A stretch of DNA of 64,000 bases from Nitrosarchaeum sp. (GTDB lineage: Archaea > Thermoproteota > Nitrososphaeria > Nitrososphaerales > Nitrosopumilaceae), in the NCBI RefSeq assembly GCF_035968265.1, contig NZ_JAVYIM010000002.1, forward strand, positions 330,907 through 394,906, read 5' to 3'. A model generated the notes under the pieces. It was not told where the DNA came from and made no database searches. It saw only the letters and a list, made by a program, of their open reading frames with translations. Position 1 is the stretch's first letter, and each line of letters starts with the position of its first letter. This document shows, in pieces, positions 9,007 to 17,320 of this stretch. A program made the position numbers and the translations under genes.

Positions 9007-10251
9007 ATGCAAAGTGCACAAACTACTTTTGAAAATTTACGAAAAGACTTTCCTATCTTACAACGTATAGTTAGAGACAACAAGACACTTGTGTATCTAG
9101 ATAATGCTTCTACAACACAAAAACCAAACCAAGTAATTGATGCAATTACTGATTACTATCGAAATCATAACGCAAACATTCACAGGGCAGTTTATGCTTT
9201 GGCAGAAGAAGCAACTGAACTTTATGAATCTACTAGAGATAAGATTGCAAAATTTATTCACATACCAAATAGAGAAGAGATTATTTTTGTTAGGGGAACA
9301 ACTGAGGCAATTAACCTCGTTGCATATGCATGGGGACGAAATCATATACAAAAAGATGACATCATAGTTACCACTGAATACGAACATCATAGCAACATTG
9401 TACCTTGGCAACTCTTAACTCAGGAAAAGGGAGCAAAATTAGTATACATTGGAATGGGTGATAACGGGGAATTAATTTTAGATGATCTTGATAAATATCT
9501 TGCAACAGGTAAAGTCAGACTTGTGACATTTAGTTTAATGTCTAATGTTCTTGGTACAATTACTGATGCAGAAAAAATAATCTCAAAATGTAAAGAACAC
9601 GGTGTACTTACTCTAGTTGATGGTGCACAAGCTGTTCCTCACATGCCAGTAAACATTGAGAAATTAGGTTGTGACTTTTTTGCATTTTCTGGTCATAAAA
9701 TGCTAGGACCTACAGGAATTGGAGTTTTATGGGTACGAAAATCTGTATTGGAAACTATGAATCCCTTTCATGGTGGCGGTGACATGATAAGAGAAGTTCA
9801 CAAGTATGAAACTACTTGGAATGACTTGCCTTACAAATTTGAGGCTGGTACTCCAAACATCGCTGATGTTATTGGATTAGGTACTGCAATTGACTATCTT
9901 ACAAAACTTGGAATGGAAAATGTACGCGAGCATGAAATTGAACTAACCACTTATGCTATTGAAAAATTATCTCAAGTAAAGGGGCTTACAATTTATGGCA
10001 CAAAAGATATTTCCAAAAGAGGCGGTGTAATATCGTTTAATTTTTCAGATGTTCATCCTCATGATGTAGCTCAAATAATAGATGAAGAAGGAATTGCAGT
10101 TCGTTCAGGACATCATTGTGCTCAAGTATTGATGGAAAGACTAAACGTTGCAGCTACATCTCGAGCAAGTTTTTACATTTACAATACTAAAGAAGAAATT
10201 GACTCTCTAATTACTGCATTAACTAAAGTTGCGAGGATATTCAAATTATGA
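9007..10251 (+). CDS. sufS: Cysteine desulfurase SufS
   Basis: PLP enzyme of 414 residues that takes sulfur from cysteine and holds it as a persulfide for cluster assembly. Visible features: the PLP lysine in SGHKMLG (Lys231), the HGGGDMI loop, and the active-site cysteine in RSGHHCAQ (Cys371), all typical of group II (SufS/CsdA) enzymes. A Shine-Dalgarno-like GGAGGTTT precedes the ATG. Its last 4 nt overlap the start of sufU, the usual partner of group II desulfurases, which supports sulfur transfer from SufS to SufU. Confidence 0.95.
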   Translation: MQSAQTTFENLRKDFPILQRIVRDNKTLVYLDNASTTQKPNQVIDAITDYYRNHNANIHRAVYALAEEATELYESTRDKIAKFIHIPNREEIIFVRGTTEAINLVAYAWGRNHIQKDDIIVTTEYEHHSNIVPWQLLTQEKGAKLVYIGMGDNGELILDDLDKYLATGKVRLVTFSLMSNVLGTITDAEKIISKCKEHGVLTLVDGAQAVPHMPVNIEKLGCDFFAFSGHKMLGPTGIGVLWVRKSVLETMNPFHGGGDMIREVHKYETTWNDLPYKFEAGTPNIADVIGLGTAIDYLTKLGMENVREHEIELTTYAIEKLSQVKGLTIYGTKDISKRGGVISFNFSDVHPHDVAQIIDEEGIAVRSGHHCAQVLMERLNVAATSRASFYIYNTKEEIDSLITALTKVARIFKL

Positions 10252-10691
10252 GCGGCAATGCAGACATTTATCATGAGATGATAATAGATTATTCAAGAAA
10301 CCCAATTAATTTTGGTAAAATAGAAAATCCAGATATTACTTTTCATGATTCTAATCCATTATGTGGTGATAGTATTGACATTGATATGAAAATTACTGAT
10401 AACAAGGTGTCTGATATCAAATTTCATGGCAAAGGATGTGCTATCTGCATGGCTTGTTCTTCAGTATTAACAGAGATTACAAAAGGCAAGGGAATTGATG
10501 AAGTCCGAAATATTACTAAACATGATGTATTAAGTGAGCTTGGATTAGAACACTTGCAAGCAGTTCGCATAAAATGTGCTTTGCTTTCACTTAAAGTATT
10601 GAAATCTGCTCTCTACTCTTATCTTGGAACTCATATGAAAGATTCACAAGATGCAGATAAGTTAAAAGAAGAGGCAGCAAACCTGTACTGA
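10248..10691 (+). CDS. sufU: SufU-like sulfur acceptor / scaffold
   Basis: A 147-residue IscU/SufU-family protein. The ligands appear as LCGD (Cys39, Asp41), GCAIC (Cys64) and IKCALL (Cys110). Two further cysteines lie in CMAC right after Cys64 where many homologues have serine or alanine. SufU accepts sulfur from SufS and either builds clusters or passes sulfur to SufBCD. Overlaps sufS by 4 nt. The extra cysteines are unusual but do not obviously change the assignment. Confidence 0.9.
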   Translation: MSGNADIYHEMIIDYSRNPINFGKIENPDITFHDSNPLCGDSIDIDMKITDNKVSDIKFHGKGCAICMACSSVLTEITKGKGIDEVRNITKHDVLSELGLEHLQAVRIKCALLSLKVLKSALYSYLGTHMKDSQDADKLKEEAANLY

Positions 10692-10692
10692 T

Positions 10693-11040
10693 ATGAGTAG
10701 CTTTGTTCCTGTAACTCCTATTCAACTTCAAATTAGAAAAATAATTTTTGAAAACCATAATGACGTTGATGAAAAATTTACTAATGATGAAATTTTTGAA
10801 AAGATAAAACAGAACGGTGACCTGGATCCTTCTTGGATTATCGACGACATTGAATCATATTTTATGGATATTTGCAATTCTGGTCTTGCAAGAAATATTG
10901 CGCAAAATTTTACAACGATTTGGATGAAATTGTTTGAACCTATGAAAAAACAACACTGCAATAAATGTAATTTGGATGTATATCTTGGAATGAATGAAAA
11001 ACCAATTTGCCCTAATCCTTTGTGTAATTCAACTATTTGA
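10693..11040 (+). CDS. Small zinc-ribbon protein ending the suf operon
   Basis: A 115-residue protein that I cannot assign to a named family. The first 80 residues look like a small helical, possibly winged-helix, domain; the end is a zinc ribbon with Cys89, Cys92, Cys106 and Cys111 (HCNKC ... CPNPLC). It starts one base after the sufU stop, so it is probably part of the same transcript. This places it well for a regulator or accessory factor of Fe-S assembly, where the cysteines could bind zinc or a cluster. Its 3' end overlaps the converging pgk gene by 12 nt. Confidence 0.7.
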   Translation: MSSFVPVTPIQLQIRKIIFENHNDVDEKFTNDEIFEKIKQNGDLDPSWIIDDIESYFMDICNSGLARNIAQNFTTIWMKLFEPMKKQHCNKCNLDVYLGMNEKPICPNPLCNSTI

Positions 11041-12240
11041 TCTGTATTTTGTAGCTGCATCTTCTAGTGCTTTTATCATTGGAAGTCTTTCACCTGTAAG
11101 ATAAAGAACAAGTGCTCCACCGGCAGTACTGATATGATCTATTTGTTCTGCAAGTCCATATTTTTTTAATGCCGATGTCAAATGACCTCCGCTAACTATT
11201 GTTGTTGCCATGGAATTTGCAACAGATGTGAGCAATCCCTTTGTTCCAAAGCTAAAGTTTTCTTTCTCAAAGAATCCAGCTGGTCCACTTATGAAAACAG
11301 TTCCCGCCCCTGCAATTAATTTTGAATAATGTTCTACAGTTTTTGGCCCCAAATCATAAATTTTATCTCCAACCTCAAGTTCTCTTACATCCATCTCTAC
11401 TCTATCTCCATCTTTGTCAATTGCAATGTCTACTGGAGTAGAAAAAACATCTGGATACTCACCAATAAGAGCATGGGCTTTTGATACCACCTCATCTTCT
11501 CTTTTTATCCCCAATGGATAACGAATTCTTCCCTGTGCACGCATGAAGACATTTCCAATTAATCCTGTTAACAATACATGATCTGCTCGGCCATTTTGAA
11601 TTAGTAATTTTATCGCCTCTAATCTGTCCGGAACCTTGGAACCTCCTAGTACTATCACATGTGGTGCTTTTGCAACTGTCATTATCTCGTCAAGGTTTCT
11701 TACCTCTCTTTCTACAATTCTTCCTGCACAAGCTGGAAGAACGTAAGGAAATCCAACTATGGATGGATGTGACCTATGTGCACTAGGAAATGAATCCAAC
11801 ACACAAAGATCAAACAACTTTGATAATCTGCTAACCATAATTGTGTTTGCGGCTTCTTGTTGTGTGAACTCGTAATTTTCTTCAGCACATAAACGTAAAT
11901 TATCTAAAAGTAATATTTCACCATTTTTCAAACTCTTTATTTCATTTTGTGCAGCAATACCAATAACATCTTCTACATATTTGATTTTTTTACCCATTAA
12001 TTTTTCAAGAACTTTGGCATGATTGTCCATTCCAGTATAGTCTTTATTTCCAACTCTTCCTTGATGAGAGGCAACAACAACTTTTGCTTCTTCTAGAGAT
12101 TTTAAGGTCTCAATAGCTTCTTCAATACGTTTAGTTCCAGAGATTTCCATAGTATCCGGATCTATGGGACAATTCATGTCAACTCGCAAAAAAACTGTTT
12201 TACCTTTTAGGTCAAAATCATCTAATGTGAGTACCTTCAC
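11029..12240 (-). CDS. pgk: Phosphoglycerate kinase
   Basis: A 403-residue enzyme interconverting 1,3-bisphosphoglycerate plus ADP and 3-phosphoglycerate plus ATP. Typical segments: LRVDMNCPID near the N-terminus, SHQGR, the AHRSHPS substrate region, GGSKVPDR and the C-terminal GPAGFFE with SGGHL-type phosphate loop. Length matches archaeal PGKs. In an autotroph that uses CO2 it would run in the gluconeogenic direction. Single-gene unit converging with the suf operon. Confidence 0.95.
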   Translation of the reverse strand: MKVLTLDDFDLKGKTVFLRVDMNCPIDPDTMEISGTKRIEEAIETLKSLEEAKVVVASHQGRVGNKDYTGMDNHAKVLEKLMGKKIKYVEDVIGIAAQNEIKSLKNGEILLLDNLRLCAEENYEFTQQEAANTIMVSRLSKLFDLCVLDSFPSAHRSHPSIVGFPYVLPACAGRIVEREVRNLDEIMTVAKAPHVIVLGGSKVPDRLEAIKLLIQNGRADHVLLTGLIGNVFMRAQGRIRYPLGIKREDEVVSKAHALIGEYPDVFSTPVDIAIDKDGDRVEMDVRELEVGDKIYDLGPKTVEHYSKLIAGAGTVFISGPAGFFEKENFSFGTKGLLTSVANSMATTIVSGGHLTSALKKYGLAEQIDHISTAGGALVLYLTGERLPMIKALEDAATKYRSNS

Positions 12241-12372
12241 GCCTCTTCTATTATCCTCTTGGTTAAATTCTTTAGCCGATCTTTTTTGTTATGATTTGAT
12301 ATATTTTGAAAATATTTTCAATGCTTATCTACTTGAGAAAAATTAAAAATAACATACTTGAGGTTTAATTGA

Positions 12373-13041
12373 TTGCAAAATTGGATTTTTGATATACGGT
12401 CTAGATCATTTGTTTTACTTGTATTTTCATTTGTAATTTTATCTATATTAGTATATTTTCAAATTACAGAAAGCTTTGATCAATCTGTAATTTCTTTTGT
12501 TGCAAATAATGATGATAACCCCGCATTAGATATTACAATGCAAATCATCACTGAAAGCGGTGATGCCCTTTGGATGCTGGGTTTTGGCATATTGATGCTT
12601 TTGATAAAAAAGACTAGAAGAATTGGAATTACTTTGATGATTTTAATCGTTTTGTCCACATTACTTACTGGATACATAAAATGTGGAATGGACAGAGATA
12701 GGCCTGATTTTGAATATGTCGGTACTCCATTTCCAGTAGAAATAAGCCATGATACATTTGCTTTGTTTTGTGAAGGTGGATACAATGCATCTTATCCATC
12801 TGGGCATGCAGCTAGGGCGATAATGTTTGGAATAGTACTAGGGTATGCCTTATCTGAACGATTTCCTAGAGGATGCTACTTGTTGCTACTTTACCCGTTA
12901 TTGGTATCGATAAGCAGGGTGTATGTACTTCAGCATTTCCCAATGGATGTGATAGGAGGTACGGTTCTTGGTATAATGCTGGCGGGTGTAATGGCTAAAA
13001 GAACAAAATTATACAAAATATTTGAAAAATCAAAAACCTAA
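12373..13041 (+). CDS. PAP2-family membrane phosphatase
   Basis: A 222-residue membrane protein with about five or six hydrophobic segments and all three motifs of the PAP2 superfamily: KCGMDRDRP (K-x6-RP), PSGH, and SRVYVLQHFPMD (SR-x5-H-x3-D). Such enzymes remove phosphate from lipid phosphates, for example polyprenyl pyrophosphate. The active residues would face the extracellular side. TTG start. Substrate is not determined by the sequence. The 3' end overlaps the converging 103-residue gene by 12 nt. Confidence 0.85.
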   Translation: MQNWIFDIRSRSFVLLVFSFVILSILVYFQITESFDQSVISFVANNDDNPALDITMQIITESGDALWMLGFGILMLLIKKTRRIGITLMILIVLSTLLTGYIKCGMDRDRPDFEYVGTPFPVEISHDTFALFCEGGYNASYPSGHAARAIMFGIVLGYALSERFPRGCYLLLLYPLLVSISRVYVLQHFPMDVIGGTVLGIMLAGVMAKRTKLYKIFEKSKT

Positions 13042-13341
13042 CTCTGTTAATATTTTATTGCTAATCAAGACTATGGCATAATGATCTTTATCGTGATGAT
13101 ATGTCCAATATTTTATATCCCTGATTTCATTTTTTTGTCTGAGTCCATGGGTAACCCCCGTTGTCACGGTATATCCAATTCTTTTTGCAATCTTTGATTC
13201 CTTTGGCATTAGAACTTTGAAACCTTCTTTTTGATTATTGAACCCGATTTTTACCATGTCATCAACAGCATCTGATGCATCTTTGACATCTTTGAGATCA
13301 TATATTTTAGCTATTGGCAAATCTTTTGGGTGAAAATCCAT
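13030..13341 (-). CDS. Conserved-looking hypothetical protein, 103 aa
   Basis: I do not recognise this protein. It begins MDFHPKDLP, is mildly basic, has no cysteine, no membrane segment and no known motif. A tryptophan/tyrosine/histidine-rich block (YWTYHHDKDHY) lies at residues 78-88. The frame is closed by normal start and stop and fills the gap between two plus-strand genes, which supports it as real. Function unknown. Confidence 0.55.
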   Translation of the reverse strand: MDFHPKDLPIAKIYDLKDVKDASDAVDDMVKIGFNNQKEGFKVLMPKESKIAKRIGYTVTTGVTHGLRQKNEIRDIKYWTYHHDKDHYAIVLISNKILTELGF

Positions 13342-13402
13342 TCCTTTTTTTATAATTCTCTATACTAATATTTTTTTAAAAAGCTGTTTTTGCGATCAAA
13401 GT

Positions 13403-14221
13403 ATGTTAATTTTCTTAACTGGTAAGTCAAATCATGATTATATTCACAACTTAACCGACGGATTTGTCTTGAATCAAACATTGGCATCACTAGAAAAATT
13501 AGTAGTTAAACTAAGACAAAAGAAACAACAAGCAACTAATTTAAGAAAAAAGTCTGAAAGACAACTTCAACAGTTACGATCACTTGAAAGAAGATCGTCA
13601 TCTGGATTACACTCTATTGATAGAAAAATTGAATCTGAAAAGGAAGATGTAACTGATGTTTCTGGGATACTTAATCAAAAAACATCTCAATTAGAAAGTA
13701 TTGAAAGATTGATTGCGTCTGCAAACGAGCGTCTAAATAGTGAAAAAGAATCTTTAACTAATTTTGAACAAGAGCTGGAATTTGCTAAAAACCCAGAAGA
13801 GGAACAAAATGCAAGATTTAGAATTAATACAATTCAGGATCACATTCAGGAACTCGAATCTGAGATAAAAATCAGGGAAAAAATGGCAAAAAAGATCACT
13901 GATGAGGTTGCACAAATCAACGATGTTAAGTCAAAAATAAGCACAAAAATCCAAAAACAGGCCAAATCCAAGCCATCTTTACGAGAAACAATGAGTTCCA
14001 GTCGTAAGGCCGCTGAAAAACTTGCCAAGGATTTAGAGAAAAAAACTAAAGCGGAGGAAGCGGCTGCAAGAGCCCTTGAAAAAGCATCTTCTTCTCTTCA
14101 AGTAATATTGGCTAAAAAACGAAAATTATCAAAACTAAAAGCGGTAAAAAAGGCCTCAAAGAAAAAGTCCAAAGCTCCAGCAAAAAAGGCCTCAAAGAAA
14201 AAGTCAAAATACAGAAGATAG
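13403..14221 (+). CDS. Coiled-coil protein with Lys/Ala-rich histone-H1-like tail
   Basis: A 272-residue soluble protein. Residues 30-230 are almost unbroken heptad-rich helix, predicted as long coiled coil. The last 35 residues are a basic tail in which KKASKKKSK occurs twice, coded by a near-identical DNA repeat of about 24 bp. Such tails resemble those of histone H1 and bind DNA or RNA electrostatically. A nucleoid or chromosome-organising role is a guess. No enzymatic motif. A hairpin overlaps the stop codon. Confidence 0.7.
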   Translation: MLIFLTGKSNHDYIHNLTDGFVLNQTLASLEKLVVKLRQKKQQATNLRKKSERQLQQLRSLERRSSSGLHSIDRKIESEKEDVTDVSGILNQKTSQLESIERLIASANERLNSEKESLTNFEQELEFAKNPEEEQNARFRINTIQDHIQELESEIKIREKMAKKITDEVAQINDVKSKISTKIQKQAKSKPSLRETMSSSRKAAEKLAKDLEKKTKAEEAAARALEKASSSLQVILAKKRKLSKLKAVKKASKKKSKAPAKKASKKKSKYRR

Positions 14222-14243
14222 TACTATCTCTTTTAGATAGTAC
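14216..14243 (+). terminator. Hairpin at the end of the coiled-coil gene
   Basis: GTACTATCT (14221-14229) and AGATAGTAC (14235-14243) form a perfect 9-bp stem with a 5-nt loop CTTTT. AGATAGTAC is also present directly at 14216-14224, so the upstream copy makes a 14-bp palindrome with the middle segment. The structure overlaps the TAG stop. It may stabilise or end the mRNA; there is no long T-tract after it. Confidence 0.45.
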
Positions 14244-14299
14244 CTTTCCAAAATATAGTTAGTGTTAAAGTAGGCTTTATCTTTAGAACTTTAATTAAA

Positions 14300-14905
14300 A
14301 TGAAAAAACGTGGTCCTATAATTGGGATTTCTGGATTAGTACTAGTGATTGTATCTCTTTTGATTATTGTATCTGTTTTTCCAACTTCTAGTTTCACTGA
14401 TGGAGATTTTTACGCTCCTTCTATGTTTGAAGGAATGTTTAATCAAATATCTGAAAAAATCTCAATTACTCCAGGTGGATTAGGATATTATTCTTACAGT
14501 GCCAAATCTTATGATATTCCTTTGTTATGGGGAGTTCAGATACTTGACTATCGTGATGGAGATAATCTTTCAATATCTATTTCTAACATTTATGGCGACG
14601 ATTACGGTGTATTCCCACAAGATGGTCCAATTATTTTTGAGATGCTAGAAATTACTACGTCTGATACACTAAACTTTGAAATTCAAAATCATGGTTCTAG
14701 AATGGTTGACGTAGTAGTGATGATTTCTGAAGATCCTGATAATTCTAATGGATTATCAAATCCAAATTCTCCATTTATGAATAAAATTTTACCTTTAGCA
14801 ATATCTGGTATTTTGTTAATTCTTGGTATTATTGTATTGATCGTAGGGATTGTTTTATACTTTATAGACTGGAAAAACATTCAAAATAATAAACGAAATT
14901 TCTAA
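14300..14905 (+). CDS. Membrane protein with extracytoplasmic domain, 201 aa
   Basis: Two membrane segments frame a soluble domain: residues 8-30 and about 155-185. The middle 120 residues are predicted beta-rich and likely face the outside, with a short basic cytoplasmic end (WKNIQNNKRNF). I see no known catalytic motif. The outer domain could be jelly-roll like, judging by alternating hydrophobic strands, but this is weak. Stand-alone gene. Confidence 0.6.
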   Translation: MKKRGPIIGISGLVLVIVSLLIIVSVFPTSSFTDGDFYAPSMFEGMFNQISEKISITPGGLGYYSYSAKSYDIPLLWGVQILDYRDGDNLSISISNIYGDDYGVFPQDGPIIFEMLEITTSDTLNFEIQNHGSRMVDVVVMISEDPDNSNGLSNPNSPFMNKILPLAISGILLILGIIVLIVGIVLYFIDWKNIQNNKRNF

Positions 14906-14966
14906 ATTATTTGGTGAAATCATTCTTTTTGAAATTAGTTAATGAATAAAAATCTTAAATTAAAAA

Positions 14967-15272
14967 TTATTGTGGATTAATTTCCATCTTGCCGAATTTG
15001 CCTTTTGTTAAGGAGACCTCTCCTTTGAATTCATTCGTGTATCCGTTTGTAATTACTACTGTGTCTCCTACACTTACTGCTTTAATATCATCTCCCCATA
15101 ATGTTAGTTTCATATCATCCGCACCGTCAGATATTATTGCATCGCACACATCAACAGTTCCACCTGTTTTGAGATTCACTGTTCTTGAGTCGCCTTTGCT
15201 TTTTACTTCGGCTTTAAGATTAATGCCACTTCGCATTTTTTTTACTTCTGCTACTGATTGAAATTCTGCCAT
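14967..15272 (-). CDS. Single OB-fold ssDNA-binding protein
   Basis: A 101-residue protein resembling the compact OB-fold SSB/RPA proteins of Thermoproteota and thaumarchaea. It has the order of strands expected for an RPA-type OB fold, including LKAEVKSKG, TLWGDDI and VGDTVVITNG, the last being the strand-4/5 turn common to this family. I choose ATG 15272 (MAEFQSV) over 15296 because a TATA-like element (TTATAAGC on the plus strand, near 15299) lies 26 nt upstream. It likely binds single-stranded DNA in replication and repair. Confidence 0.75.
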   Translation of the reverse strand: MAEFQSVAEVKKMRSGINLKAEVKSKGDSRTVNLKTGGTVDVCDAIISDGADDMKLTLWGDDIKAVSVGDTVVITNGYTNEFKGEVSLTKGKFGKMEINPQ

Positions 15273-15491
15273 GTGTTTTGACTCTAGTTTGGACAATTAT
15301 AAGCTTTTTTAAATATTTTTGATTGATTAAAAAAGTTCAATTTAATCTCTGAAAATATATTAAATTTTCTAAACATCCTGACTTGGTTGTATGAACAATA
15401 AAAATATGTGAAAATTATGTTAATTTTAGCATTTTATGTTCGATCTGGAATAATTTTGTATTTTTGTTATAAATGACGACTATGCCCAATC

Positions 15492-15530
15492 ATTACCATT
15501 GATTACCATTAATTACCAATAGTATATATA
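15492..15530 (+). promoter_or_regulatory. Triple 10-bp repeat plus TATA box
   Basis: ATTACCAWT occurs three times at exactly 10-bp steps (15492-15500, 15502-15510, 15512-15520), one helical turn each, and the last copy abuts the TATA element AGTATATATA (15521-15530). The TATA centre lies about 25 nt before ATG 15552. In archaea, sites directly upstream of TATA usually bind activators or replace the BRE. That this array is an operator is inference from position and phasing. Confidence 0.6.
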
Positions 15531-15551
15531 CTCCAATATATTATGGACATC

Positions 15552-15980
15552 ATGAATACACAAAACCCACAATCAAATCAGTCGGGCAATGCATATTCAC
15601 TGTACAAGCAAAATGTTCAAAAATACTTTGAAAACGTTACAAAAAATGTACCACAGTATTTTCAATCAATGACCCATTTGCAAGAAGAATGTGTCAAAGC
15701 TTGCGAAAAAACAATCGATGCTTCACTCTCAATGCAGCAAGAATTTGCAAAAAAGAATGGACTTTCAACTGAAATTCCAGATGCAATGAAAACTACATTT
15801 GTAGATATTAACAAGCAAGTTGTTCAAGCAAATACTGTCCAAAATCAAATTGTAAAAACTACAATTGATGCAACAGTACAAAATATCAAAACATTCAATG
15901 ATAACGTAAGCGCTTTTGCTGACTTGAATAGAAACATTGTCCAATCTTGGATAACCCCATTCACACAAGTAAAAAACTAG
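15552..15980 (+). CDS. Phasin-like helical protein
   Basis: A 142-residue all-helical protein rich in Gln, Asn and Thr. Residues 10-140 show amphipathic heptads as in phasin-like granule-associated proteins, with a terminal WITPFTQ segment similar to phasin ends. Phasins coat polyhydroxyalkanoate granules, but similar folds serve other surfaces, and no PHA synthase gene is in this window. ATG 15552 (MNTQNPQ) fits the promoter better than 15543. The elaborate promoter and the strong terminator suggest high, regulated expression. Confidence 0.65.
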   Translation: MNTQNPQSNQSGNAYSLYKQNVQKYFENVTKNVPQYFQSMTHLQEECVKACEKTIDASLSMQQEFAKKNGLSTEIPDAMKTTFVDINKQVVQANTVQNQIVKTTIDATVQNIKTFNDNVSAFADLNRNIVQSWITPFTQVKN

Positions 15981-16007
15981 TGTGAGTGATTTCTTTTTTT
16001 ATTTTTT
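15961..16007 (+). terminator. Stem-loop with T-tract after the phasin-like gene
   Basis: TCACAC-A-AGT (15961-15970) pairs with ACT-A-GTGTGA (15976-15985) around an AAAAA loop with one A-A mismatch, overlapping the stop codon. A T-rich run (15991-16007) follows 5 nt later. This looks like a factor-independent terminator. Confidence 0.6.
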
Positions 16008-16242
16008 AGATCTTATTTTATGATCTTTTAACTCAATTCGCAATAATCTTTAAAAAACAAGTGGATTTTGAGTTTATCTTATTTTGTTTTTTCACAAAAC
16101 TGATCATTGATATTTTTCTTGATTATTGTAATTTTTCTTACTTGGAAAAATTCCTTTTAAAAAATTCTTGGCATTTTACGATCTTTTCTCAAATTTTAAT
16201 CCAATAGCAATCGAAAAATATCGGTCATTATTGAGTCTCATT

Positions 16243-16345
16243 GCAGAGGTATCGAAGCCCGGTCAACCGAGAAGGACTCAAGATCCTTAAAAAATAGGAA
16301 ATCCTTTCTCTCAGGAGTTCGTGGGTTCAAATCCCACCCTCTGCA
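16243..16345 (+). tRNA. tRNA-Leu(CAA) with an 18-nt intron
   Basis: Acceptor stem GCAGAGG (16243-16249) pairs with CCTCTGC (16338-16344), discriminator A at 16345, no encoded CCA. D-arm, long variable arm (class II) and T-arm GTGGG-TTCAAAT-CCCAC are clear. The anticodon loop CTCAAGA gives CAA at 16279-16281. Without an intron the variable arm would be far too long; removing 18 nt after position 37 gives a normal 85-nt tRNA-Leu. Confidence 0.92.
16283..16300 (+). other. Intron of tRNA-Leu(CAA)
   Basis: The 18-nt insert lies at the canonical site between positions 37 and 38. ATCCTT occurs at both its start and directly after its end, so the exact boundary is ambiguous by up to 6 nt. The two copies give alternative 3' strands for the anticodon stem AAGGA. 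The splicing endonuclease would need a bulge-helix-bulge at this junction. Confidence 0.75.
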
Positions 16346-16391
16346 CTATCCTCTTAAAATTCTGAAAATACCTGATGTTTTTTTGAAAAAT

Positions 16392-16514
16392 TTATGCTAC
16401 GATTTGTTTTACTTTGGTAATGGAATGTTTTGAAATTTTCTTGTGCATATTTGCAATATTTTCATCTTTAAATGTAAGATTGCATCTAAAACATTTCCAT
16501 CTTCCTTCTGCCAT
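16392..16514 (-). CDS. Mini C2H2 zinc-finger protein, 40 aa
   Basis: A single classical zinc finger, CFRC ... HKKISKH (C-x2-C-x12-H-x5-H), makes up most of this tiny protein; the ends are basic. I take the ATG at 16514 (MAEGRWKC) because a TATA-like CTTATAAG at 16536-16543 lies 26 nt upstream. The longer frame from 16574 would run through this promoter. Single-finger proteins of this type may bind nucleic acid; role unknown. Confidence 0.65.
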   Translation of the reverse strand: MAEGRWKCFRCNLTFKDENIANMHKKISKHSITKVKQIVA

Positions 16515-16701
16515 GAGTTGTATATACGTAATTTGCTTATAAGTATATTGAACGATTGATGCAATTTCTTCCAATTTCTGATCATTGATCTGATTTTTTT
16601 GTAATTTTTTGTCTTTTTACGATCATTTTGTTATATTTTCACGCTTAAAGTTCAATCCAAGGGTTTAGAAATAAAAAAATTCTGATTATATCGAAGATAA
16701 G

Positions 16702-17319
16702 TTGGATATTTTAGAAATTATTGCCGAGTTTTCTTATTTTGGTATTTTTCTTATTCTCATTGGAGTAAATGCTTCTCCAATACTAATGCCACCGACATGG
16801 ATTATTTTATCATCATTTTATGCATTAGATCCAAGTTTGAATTTGATAATCCTTTCAATTATTGGAGCAACTGGAGCAACCATTGGAAGATTCATTTTAA
16901 AAAATGTCAGCAGTTATTTTAGAAAATTTGTCGGTCATGAACAACAATCTAATCTTGATATAATAGGTGATTTTCTTAATAGAAAAAAATATGGATACTT
17001 TATTGCGTCTTTTCTATTTGGGGCCACTCCACTTCCTAGTAACATGTTGTTTATTACATATGGTTTGATGAGAGCAAAAAGTTTTGGACTGTATGTTGGA
17101 TTCTGGTTTGGAAGGGCTTTATCTTATTATGTAATGTTGTCTGTTAGTAATTTTGTTCTAACACCACTTCTTGAAGTTTTTGAAGAACGCTATATTGGAA
17201 TTTTATTATTAGATGGAATAAGTATTGGTAGTATTATATTTTTCACTTCAATTAATTGGGCCCATTTAATTACATATAAAAAATTAAAATTTGTAAGACC
17301 TAGGTTGTGGAGGTTTTAA
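16702..17319 (+). CDS. DedA/VTT-family membrane protein
   Basis: A 205-residue membrane protein with about five hydrophobic segments. The region around residues 45-135 resembles the VTT (SNARE-associated/DedA) fold, with a GATGATIG re-entrant loop near residues 53-60 and a FGATPLPSNM loop near residue 112, the family's two half-loops with proline and small residues. DedA-type proteins act as lipid scramblases or transporters. TTG start; the next gene begins one base after its stop. Confidence 0.7.
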   Translation: MDILEIIAEFSYFGIFLILIGVNASPILMPPTWIILSSFYALDPSLNLIILSIIGATGATIGRFILKNVSSYFRKFVGHEQQSNLDIIGDFLNRKKYGYFIASFLFGATPLPSNMLFITYGLMRAKSFGLYVGFWFGRALSYYVMLSVSNFVLTPLLEVFEERYIGILLLDGISIGSIIFFTSINWAHLITYKKLKFVRPRLWRF

Positions 17320-17320
17320 T

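Noticed and set aside
9097..9411. Antisense frame inside sufS
   Set aside because: It is a shadow of a strongly conserved gene and has a low-complexity, cysteine-rich composition typical of antisense reading.
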